From: Gammaproteobacteria bacterium
GTDB lineage: Bacteria; Pseudomonadota; Gammaproteobacteria; SZUA-152
Direction of reading: 5' to 3'
NCBI GenBank assembly: GCA_011051755.1
Contig: DRKN01000010.1
Span: 1-52,806 of the forward strand
Length of the DNA: 52,806 bases
Under the pieces are notes generated by a model. It did no database searches, was not told the origin of the DNA, and was given only the letters and a program-made list of their open reading frames with translations. Made by a program: the position numbers and the translations under genes. Below, piece by piece: positions 44,770 through 51,406 of the stretch; the first letter of the stretch is position 1; each line of letters begins with the position of its first letter.

Positions 44770-45332
44770 GCGTGGCCGGCGTCGCCGGTGAGCCGGTGGA
44801 TGTCCACGCCCACCAGGCGGGCGGCGGCCTCCCAGCGTTCCTCCACCGGGGTATCGAAGATGATGACCGGGTTGGCCGGACCGCTGAGCCAGGTGTTGTC
44901 GAGCATCTCCTGCTCCAGTTGGCCCGCGCCCCAGCCGGCGTAGCCCAGGGTGACCAGTGCATCGTCCGGGCTGTTGCCTTCGCTCATTGCGCGAATGATG
45001 TCGGTGGAGGTGGTGAGGCCGATGTGCTGAGTGACCGCCATGCTGGATTCCCACTGCCCCAGCGGGCTGTGCAGGACGAAGCCGCGCTCCGGTTCCACCG
45101 GGCCACCGCGGAAAATGGGCAGGGCAGCCTGTTCGGGGTCGTGGGCCTGCATGTCCATCTGCCCCATCAGCTCGCCGAGGCTGAGTTCCACCGGCTGGTT
45201 GATGACAATGCCCATGGCGCCCTGTTCAGTGTGTTCACAGATGTAGGTCACACTGTGAAAGAAGTTGGGGTCGCGGAGATTGGGCATGGCGATGAGGAAC
45301 TGATTGGTGAGGTAGGCGTTTTTGTCACTCAT
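44766..45332 (-). CDS. algH: AlgH/YqgE family protein
   Basis: 188 residues, UPF0301. The start LTNQFLIAMPNLRDPNFFHS and blocks YICEHTEQGAMGIVINQP, FRGGPVEPERGFVLHS and GYAGWGAGQLEQEM are diagnostic. In Pseudomonas it affects alginate production, but biochemical function is unknown. The start at 45332 is set by the family. It begins the run of overlapping genes algH-ruvX-pyrR-pyrB-pyrC'. Confidence 0.95.
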   Translation of the reverse strand: MSDKNAYLTNQFLIAMPNLRDPNFFHSVTYICEHTEQGAMGIVINQPVELSLGELMGQMDMQAHDPEQAALPIFRGGPVEPERGFVLHSPLGQWESSMAVTQHIGLTTSTDIIRAMSEGNSPDDALVTLGYAGWGAGQLEQEMLDNTWLSGPANPVIIFDTPVEERWEAAARLVGVDIHRLTGDAGHA

Positions 45333-45441
45333 GGATTCATAGTAAGGACGCGAGGCGGTGGGTGCAACCACGGAGAAACAAAGGATCGATTCTCGCGGCG
45401 GCCCTCGGAAAAAGTCGGGGCATGACTTGCTGGGGTGAAAA

Positions 45442-46329
45442 TCAGCGGGTGGACAGATAATTGCCGGCATCGAACTGCCAGGTGCGGGTGATGACCAACT
45501 GATCGTAGTCCTTGCGGATGTCCTCCGGGAAACGCGCATAGGGCGCGGCGAGGCGCACGATGCGCACCGCGGCGTCGTCCAGCACTTTGTGGCCGGAGGA
45601 TTGACGGATCTGGATATCCTGCACCGAACCATCGGCGTTGATGGTCACCGCCAGACGCAGGTGGCCGGAGAGCTTGGCGCGCTTGGCTTCGTCGGGAAAA
45701 TTGAGGTTGCCGATGCGCTCCACCTTGGCGCGCCAGGCCTCTTCGTAGCTGGCAAAGCGGTATTCCTTGGTGCGTGAGGAGATGTATTTCTTTTTCGGCC
45801 GATGGGAGAACGCCTTGCGGTTCTGGTCGATCTCCGCCGACAGGCGGGCGATGGCCTTGCTGCGTGACATCAACTGCGCGGTGCTGAGCGGCTTTTCCTG
45901 TAACTGCGGGGTATTGATGCCCGCGGACAGGGCGCGCTCGGAGGCATCGGTGGTGAGCAGTTCGCGGCGTTGTGGCTCGGGCGCCGAGGGCATCTGTGTC
46001 TGTGGTACGAATTCACGTACCTCGCCGGCCTTGCCGGTGGGGACTATCGGGGCGACGGGGGTGGAGGGACGCACTCGCTCGTCGCTGTTGCCGCCACCCT
46101 CCTGGTTGGCCTGGGCGAGAAAGTCGGCATCTTCCGGCTCTTCATCGGCGCGGCTCTGCACCAGGGTGACTTCGAGGCCTGGCAGTTTTTCCGGTGGCTT
46201 GATGCGATCTTCGCCGGTGAAACTGATACCAAGGATAATCAGCCCGTGCAGAATCAGGGCGAGCACCACCGTCAGACTCAGGCGGTCTGTGCTGGTGACT
46301 TGGGGACGGGTTGCGCGGAGGGTTGCCAT
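45442..46329 (-). CDS. tonB3: TonB-family protein (TonB3-like by position)
   Basis: 295 residues. One N-terminal membrane helix (about 18-37, LTVVLALILHGLIILGISF), a periplasmic linker of low complexity, then a TonB C-terminal domain (about 205-285: YEEAWRAKVERIGNLNFPDE, LRLAVTINADGSVQDIQIRQ, then YDQLVITRTWQFDAG). Position between algH and the gshB-pilGHIJ block equals TonB3 of P. aeruginosa, which is needed for twitching motility rather than iron uptake. No ExbB/ExbD here. The stop of the Gx gene lies two bases before its ATG. Confidence 0.82.
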   Translation of the reverse strand: MATLRATRPQVTSTDRLSLTVVLALILHGLIILGISFTGEDRIKPPEKLPGLEVTLVQSRADEEPEDADFLAQANQEGGGNSDERVRPSTPVAPIVPTGKAGEVREFVPQTQMPSAPEPQRRELLTTDASERALSAGINTPQLQEKPLSTAQLMSRSKAIARLSAEIDQNRKAFSHRPKKKYISSRTKEYRFASYEEAWRAKVERIGNLNFPDEAKRAKLSGHLRLAVTINADGSVQDIQIRQSSGHKVLDDAAVRIVRLAAPYARFPEDIRKDYDQLVITRTWQFDAGNYLSTR

Positions 46330-46331
46330 GA

Positions 46332-46883
46332 CTACTTCTTCTTAACCATTGAGGCGGACGGATCGCTATTCAACCGCGCCAACACACTGCGGGTCAATAC
46401 TCCACTGACGATGCCCAGTACTGCCGCCAGTGTCATCAGCGGTGGAAACAGGTGCAGCAGCGCCGGATGCGGGATGAACAGGACATAGGCGGTCCAAAAT
46501 TGCCCCGTCATGTGTGCCAGGGCGGCCAGCAGGCCAAGACCCAACGGCCCCAATGCCCAATCCGGCACGGCGCGCGATACGGCCCAGCCCAGCCCCAGCG
46601 CAGTAACACCGGCCAGCGCGCCGCTGAGGGAGAGGAAGAAAGTGGGCGAAAGAAAGGTGCCCAGCAGTACGCTGCCGATCAGTACCCGCAGCAGCGCCAC
46701 CCACACCGCCATGCGCCAGCCGTAACGACACAGCACGATCAGAGTGACCACATTGGCCAGCCCGGGTTTCACCCCCGGCAGGGGGCTGGGCAGGGCGCTT
46801 TCGGCGATATGAATGGTGATCGCCAGGGCGGTGAACCAGGCGATGAGGTGGTCGTCGCGGGTGGTTTGGATCGTCTGCGTCAT
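46332..46883 (-). CDS. Gx transporter family membrane protein
   Basis: 183 residues from the ATG at 46883. Five to six transmembrane segments (about 16-34, 45-60, 68-95, 103-118, 123-145, 150-170). The motif ESALPSPLPGVKPGLANVV (about 29-47) is the hallmark of the Gx transporter family (annotated in some genomes as heptaprenyl diphosphate synthase component I), related to ECF S-components. Together with the NusG-II and ApbE genes it forms a cluster often linked to extracytoplasmic flavoprotein assembly. Substrate unproven; riboflavin- or isoprenoid-related transport has been suggested. Confidence 0.85.
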   Translation of the reverse strand: MTQTIQTTRDDHLIAWFTALAITIHIAESALPSPLPGVKPGLANVVTLIVLCRYGWRMAVWVALLRVLIGSVLLGTFLSPTFFLSLSGALAGVTALGLGWAVSRAVPDWALGPLGLGLLAALAHMTGQFWTAYVLFIPHPALLHLFPPLMTLAAVLGIVSGVLTRSVLARLNSDPSASMVKKK

Positions 46884-46960
46884 GACAGGCCGTGCTGAGA
46901 ACGGAGTATTGAGGGCTGAGGCTGGACACGGCCCAGCGGAGGCCACTGGCGACCGCTTTT

Positions 46961-46977
46961 GGTGGGCGCTGCCCACC
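46961..46977. repeat. GGTGGGC-GCT-GCCCACC palindrome
   Basis: A 7+3+7 inverted repeat in the gap between the Gx and NusG-II genes, related to the pair at 41474-41531. No T-tract follows. Confidence 0.7.
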
Positions 46978-47015
46978 CTACGGTAGCCGTGTGCACGGTG
47001 CCAGGGGACTCAGTC

Positions 47016-47387
47016 CTAGAAATTGATACTGTCAAAACGCGGGTCATCGGCCATGATCTGCACGCTGACACGGTTGGGCAGGCAGGCGGCGACGTCGCCG
47101 CCTTCGCTGAGCCAGCCGGTGTGAATGCATTGACGGTTCTGGCAGGGGGAATCGGTGAAGCGCACCTGGCCGTTGCCGATTTCGAGGTGACTGACACCCA
47201 GTACACCCGGTACATCGAGATGCTGGACATGGAACAGGTCGAGGCGCGCCCACGGTTTGCCGTCCACCCACACGCGGGCCTCCAGGCCCTGCCCGCTGCC
47301 GTGCCAGTAGGCGGCATAGAGGCCGGGTACCAGCAACAGGGCGGCGATGAGCACCAGCCAATCGCCTTTTGTTAACCAGTGCTTCAT
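47016..47387 (-). CDS. NusG domain II-containing protein
   Basis: 123 residues. A single N-terminal helix (about 9-28, WLVLIAALLLVPGLYAAYWH) precedes a small beta-rich domain with SHLEIGNGQVRFTDSPCQNR and CIHTGWLSEGGDVAACLPNR; the latter resembles the NusG domain II (not the transcription factor itself). The Cys pair in SPCQNRQCIHTG and a third in AACLP may be redox or metal ligands. Such proteins are regularly found beside Gx transporter and ApbE genes. Function unknown; periplasmic location is inferred. Confidence 0.85.
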   Translation of the reverse strand: MKHWLTKGDWLVLIAALLLVPGLYAAYWHGSGQGLEARVWVDGKPWARLDLFHVQHLDVPGVLGVSHLEIGNGQVRFTDSPCQNRQCIHTGWLSEGGDVAACLPNRVSVQIMADDPRFDSINF

Positions 47388-47391
47388 GGGT

Positions 47392-48438
47392 TTACAGTGG
47401 CTCGCTGAAGCGAACATCCGGTTTGGGCTCGATGTCGAAATAGATGCGTTTGTCCAGTGACGGCGTCATCTGCACACGGCCCTCCGTGTCCACCAGCATC
47501 ACGCCGGTTACACCCAGCGCACGTGCTACCGGCAGCCAGTCGGCGGGATCCGGCCCGGCCACGGTGACGGCGGTAGCGGCGGCATCGGCCACGTCGGCCT
47601 GCTTGGCGAATACGGTCACCGAGCTGATTCCCTCGGCAGGGTAGCCGCTGTGCGGGTCGATGATGTGCTGGTAGCGTTTGCCGTCATGGTCGAAATAGCG
47701 TTCGTAATCGCCGGAAGTGAAGATACTTTCGTCGCCTTCGATGTCCACCGAGGCCAGCATGCCGGGCTGGCGTGGGTGGCGGATACCGATGCGCCAGGGG
47801 CGCCCGCCGTGGCGGCCGATGGCGCGCAGGTCGCCGCCGGCATTGACGATGGCGTTGTTGATACCCTGTTCACGCAATTGTTCGATGGCTTGGTCGATGG
47901 CATAACCCTTGGCGAAGGCGCCGAAGTCGAGGCGTACCGCCGGGTTACGGCTGCGCAGCCGGATACCGTCCAGTTGCAGATCGGACATCTGCGGGTTTTG
48001 TGCCAGCAGGGCGCGGATGGCCTCCACGGCGGGTGGCGGGCCCTTGGGGGCCTCATCACTGGCGAAGCCCCATAGTCTGATGAGCTGGCCGATGGCGGGA
48101 TTGAACAGACCGCCGCTGGCCTCGGACAATTCGCTGCTGCGCCGGATCAGGGGTACGATGGAGGGTGGGCAGCTGAAGAATTCGCCCGTCGGCAGCAGTT
48201 GGTTGACGCGCCCCAGCGGGCCGCGATGCCAAGCATGCCAGGCATTGTGCATGTACTCGAAATCACGCGCCAGGATGGCCACTGCCTGGCGGCCACGGGC
48301 CTCGTCCACGTTCCACAGAGTGATGTCCACCAGGGTGCCGAAGGTGAGCAACTGTTCCTGATAGACCGGCGGGCGCGGGGTGCAGGCGATGAGCAGGGCA
48401 ACCATCAGCAGGGCCGTGAAGGACAGAAAGCGTTTCAT
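47392..48438 (-). CDS. apbE: FAD:protein FMN transferase
   Basis: 348 residues. Attaches FMN covalently to a Thr/Ser of target flavoproteins, using FAD. A lipoprotein signal with lipobox LIAC (about 16-19) suggests membrane anchoring on the periplasmic side. The domain shows DFGAFAKGYAIDQAIEQLRE and NAIVNAGGDLRAIG, and the HIIDPHSGYPAEG block, with the late TAVTVAGPDP metal region. The stop overlaps nothing, but the start overlaps the gshB stop by ATGA. Targets are not in this window: no FMN-binding domain protein or Rnf/Nqr gene is nearby. Confidence 0.93.
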   Translation of the reverse strand: MKRFLSFTALLMVALLIACTPRPPVYQEQLLTFGTLVDITLWNVDEARGRQAVAILARDFEYMHNAWHAWHRGPLGRVNQLLPTGEFFSCPPSIVPLIRRSSELSEASGGLFNPAIGQLIRLWGFASDEAPKGPPPAVEAIRALLAQNPQMSDLQLDGIRLRSRNPAVRLDFGAFAKGYAIDQAIEQLREQGINNAIVNAGGDLRAIGRHGGRPWRIGIRHPRQPGMLASVDIEGDESIFTSGDYERYFDHDGKRYQHIIDPHSGYPAEGISSVTVFAKQADVADAAATAVTVAGPDPADWLPVARALGVTGVMLVDTEGRVQMTPSLDKRIYFDIEPKPDVRFSEPL

Positions 48439-49394
48439 GCGAGCACCTTGTCTGCAAGGCGCGCAGCGATCACGTCCATCAGGTCGCTGGCGATGTCCAG
48501 GCCGTAGAGGGCGTCCAGTTCGCGGATGCAGGTGGGGCTGGTGACGTTGACCTCGGTGAGGTAGTTGCCGATCACGTCCAGGCCGACGAACAGCAGGCCC
48601 ATTTTGCGCAGGCGCGGCGCCACCTGGGCACAGATCCAGCGGTCGCGTTCGCTCAGCGCGATGCCCACGCCACGCCCGCCGGCCGCCAGATTGCCGCGAT
48701 TTTCGCCCTCGGCCGGCACCCGCGCCAGGGCATAGGGTGCGGGTTCGCCGTCGATGAGCAGGATGCGTTTGTCGCCGTCGCGGATTTCGGGAATGAAACG
48801 CTGCGCCATGGTCAGACGGCGGCCGTGGTCGGTGAGGGTCTCGATGATGACGTTGGTATTGGGATCCGTCTCTCGCACGCGAAAGATGGAAGCGCCTCCC
48901 ATGGCGTCCAGCGGTTTGAGGATAATGTCACCCTGAGCGGCGAGGAAGGTACGCAGCCGATCCTGGTCACGGCTCACCAGGCTGGGCGCGCAGCATTGCG
49001 GAAACCAGGCGGTGGCGAGCTTTTCATTGGCCTCGCGCAGGGCTCGGGGGCGGTTGACCAGCAGACAGCCCTCGTCTTCGGCCAGACTCAGTAAATGGGT
49101 GGTGTAGAGGTACTCGGTGTCGAAGGGCGGATCCTGGCGCATCAGTACCACGTCCAATGCGGCCAACGGCCCCTCTTCGGGCTCGCCGAGGGTGAAACTG
49201 TCGGTGGGATCGTCGCGTACCGCCAGCGGCCGCTGGCGGGCAAAAGTGCGGCCGTCACTCAGATAAAGATCCGCGGGTTCCATGTAGCGCAGTGACCAGC
49301 CACGGCCCTGGGCCGCCAATAACATGGCAAAGCTGCTGTCTTTTGTGCTTTTGATGGCATCGATGGGATCCATCACAACGCCGAGTCTGGTCAT
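48435..49394 (-). CDS. gshB: Glutathione synthetase
   Basis: 319 residues. ATP-grasp enzyme that adds glycine to gamma-glutamylcysteine. N-terminal MDPIDAIKSTKDSSFAMLLA, PRALREANEKLATAWFPQ, ILKPLDAMGGASIFRV and ERDRWICAQVAPRLRKMGLL, then NVTSPTCIREL, are all in place; length is normal. It is the first gene of the long minus-strand run towards pyrK and is divergent from pilG. Confidence 0.96.
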   Translation of the reverse strand: MTRLGVVMDPIDAIKSTKDSSFAMLLAAQGRGWSLRYMEPADLYLSDGRTFARQRPLAVRDDPTDSFTLGEPEEGPLAALDVVLMRQDPPFDTEYLYTTHLLSLAEDEGCLLVNRPRALREANEKLATAWFPQCCAPSLVSRDQDRLRTFLAAQGDIILKPLDAMGGASIFRVRETDPNTNVIIETLTDHGRRLTMAQRFIPEIRDGDKRILLIDGEPAPYALARVPAEGENRGNLAAGGRGVGIALSERDRWICAQVAPRLRKMGLLFVGLDVIGNYLTEVNVTSPTCIRELDALYGLDIASDLMDVIAARLADKVLA

Positions 49395-49859
49395 GGTGGT
49401 CAGTGGCTTCCTGGCTTAACTGGATTTGGATATCTCTCGAAAACGCGTATGATTCGCGCTCGGCGTTTGATGTAGCTTAGGATATTCAGGAGTCTTTAAG
49501 TATCCCGTCCACTGGCCGATAGTGAGCACGAACGGCCTGTTGAAGGATTAAACTGTTGAATGACAGGCATTTATGGATTGTACTTGAATAATGTGATAAA
49601 TACACAGGGCGGTGCTGTTGATCCAGCAGACGGGTTGGCGGGGTCAGTTTTTCCAGTCTGTGTCTACACGACTGCGATATAGCTGTATAGCTGTATAGCT
49701 GTTCACTTGGAAAAAGTGTGCCCAGAATGATAAGCAGGGAGGAGATTTCCCGGGTAGGGAATCATCTTCCCCGATAATAATGGTGGGGTTGGCGTGTGTC
49801 GCGCCGTTGGGTATTCACCCATTATGATCGTAAACGGAATTGAAAAAAGAGGTGTAGCG
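49395..49859. other. Divergent region between gshB and pilG
   Basis: About 465 bases that should carry promoters for both the gshB operon and pilGHIJ. No gene is visible. An 8-bp tandem repeat (49678-49701) lies in it, entered separately. No sigma-54 or sigma-70 site could be assigned with confidence. Confidence 0.5.
49678..49701. repeat. Three tandem copies of TATAGCTG
   Basis: TATAGCTG is repeated three times without interruption, followed by TTCAC. It lies 160 bases upstream of pilG and could vary in copy number by slippage. Confidence 0.8.
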
Positions 49860-50264
49860 GTGGCGAACGATACTTCGGAAGCCAGCCTTGATGGCGTCAA
49901 GGTGATGGTCATTGATGACAGCAAAACCATACGCCGTACCGCGGAGACGCTGTTGAAAAAGGCTGGATGTGAGGTGGTGACCGCCACCGATGGCTTTGAG
50001 GCGCTGGCGAAGATTACCGACCAGAGCCCGGATCTCATCTTCGTGGATATCATGATGCCACGACTGGACGGCTATCAGACCTGTGCATTGATCAAGAAGA
50101 ACCCGACTTACCGGGACACTCCGGTCATTTTGTTGACTAGCAAGGATGGCCTGTTTGATCGTGCGCGCGGCCGTATCGTGGGTTCTGACCGCTATCTGAC
50201 CAAGCCTTTTACCAAAGACGAGCTGCTGAACGCCATCAGGGAGCATCTGGCAGCGGCATTGTAG
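49860..50264 (+). CDS. pilG: Twitching motility response regulator PilG
   Basis: 134 residues from GTG 49860, preceded by AGAGGTG; longer starts at 49794 (GTG) or 49824 (ATG) lack a good site. Single receiver domain: VMVIDDSKTIRRTAETLLKK, the phospho-Asp in IFVDIMMPRLDGYQTCALI and the Lys in RYLTKPF; RGRIVGSDRYL is the PilG-specific block. PilG is one of the receivers of the Pil-Chp chemosensory pathway and promotes type IV pilus extension and cAMP signalling. First gene of pilGHIJ. Confidence 0.94.
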   Translation: MANDTSEASLDGVKVMVIDDSKTIRRTAETLLKKAGCEVVTATDGFEALAKITDQSPDLIFVDIMMPRLDGYQTCALIKKNPTYRDTPVILLTSKDGLFDRARGRIVGSDRYLTKPFTKDELLNAIREHLAAAL

Positions 50265-50325
50265 ACCTGTTGACGCGGATTCTTTTGCAAAAAATAATAC
50301 AGGAAATATCTGGAGACCTACTGCC

Positions 50326-50691
50326 ATGGCAAACATCTTGATTGTCGATGACTCACCTACTGAACTGCATGTGTTGACCACGATGTTGGAAAAATACGGG
50401 TTCTCGGTGGTTTCCGCCAGCAATGGCGAAGATGGGGTCGAGAAGGCCAAGGCCGACAAGCCGGATCTGATTTTGATGGATGTGGTGATGCCGGGCATGA
50501 ATGGTTTTCAGGCGGCACGGCAGATTTCCAACGATCCCGAGACCGGCGATATTCCCATCATTATTGTCAGCACCAAGGATCAGGAGACGGATAAAATGTG
50601 GGGGCTGCGCCAGGGGGCCAAGGGTTATGTCACCAAACCGGCACAGGAAAAGGAATTGATATCCACCATTAATTCTTTATTGGGCGGCTAG
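50326..50691 (+). CDS. pilH: Twitching motility response regulator PilH
   Basis: 121 residues. Single receiver: NILIVDDSPTELHVLTTMLE, the Asp in ILMDVVMPGMNGFQAARQI, and the Lys in GYVTKPA. The paired PilG/PilH receivers of the Pil-Chp system act in opposition, PilH linked to pilus retraction. It begins 62 bases after pilG, and pilI follows after 45 bases. Confidence 0.95.
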   Translation: MANILIVDDSPTELHVLTTMLEKYGFSVVSASNGEDGVEKAKADKPDLILMDVVMPGMNGFQAARQISNDPETGDIPIIIVSTKDQETDKMWGLRQGAKGYVTKPAQEKELISTINSLLGG

Positions 50692-50736
50692 TGTCGTGTC
50701 TGTTGGGCGACGAGCAAATAAAGACAGGATACCGGC

Positions 50737-51276
50737 TTGAATCATCGTAAACATCCGTTGGCGCTGTTGAGGGATATCGAGCAGCGCAGCCTGCAGAATA
50801 CGCGCGGCTTGCCGCAGCGTGCCGAAGCCCGCGTGCGCTGGCATGGCATCGGTTTCCGCATCGGCAATATTACCCTGGTGGCGCCGCTAACGCAGGTGCA
50901 TGAGATCCTTCATTATCCCAAGCTGACCCTGGTGCCGGGCACCCTGGGCTGGGTGAAGGGGCTGGCGAATATTCGCGGCACCTTGTTGCCGGTGATGGAT
51001 CTGCGCGGCTATCTGGGGCAGTCGGCCGTCAGTCTGGACACCCATTCCCGTATCATGGTGATTCAGCAAGAGAACCTGAACGTCGGCCTGCTGGTGGATG
51101 AAGTCTTGGGACTCAAGCATTTCGATCCGCAAGAGGCCGTGACTCGGGTGAAGAAGCTGAACGAGGCGGTGAAACCGTATATTCAAGGGGCTTTTTTGCA
51201 GTCAGACCAGACCTGGTACGTCTTCAACATGGCAACCCTGGCGGAAGCCCCACAGTTTCTGCAAGTGGCGGTCTGA
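50737..51276 (+). CDS. pilI: CheW-like adaptor PilI
   Basis: 179 residues, TTG start at 50737 with AGGA about eight bases upstream. A CheW domain covers about residues 30-175 (FRIGNITLVAPLTQVHEILH, VKGLANIRGTLLPVMDLRGY, LVDEVLGLKHFDPQE, then the IQGAFLQSDQTWYVFN end). PilI couples the PilJ receptor to the histidine kinase ChpA. The N-terminal 25 residues are specific to PilI. Confidence 0.93.
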   Translation: MNHRKHPLALLRDIEQRSLQNTRGLPQRAEARVRWHGIGFRIGNITLVAPLTQVHEILHYPKLTLVPGTLGWVKGLANIRGTLLPVMDLRGYLGQSAVSLDTHSRIMVIQQENLNVGLLVDEVLGLKHFDPQEAVTRVKKLNEAVKPYIQGAFLQSDQTWYVFNMATLAEAPQFLQVAV

Positions 51277-51406
51277 GCCGGTGCCGAACGATATAACCCA
51301 GTGTATTACATTACCCAGATATTACGCGATTGTCATTTTGAGGTGCTGCCGTGAAGCGGCGGGCCTGATGCAAACAAAAACTATCAAGGGCTAGGAGCCG
51401 AAACCC

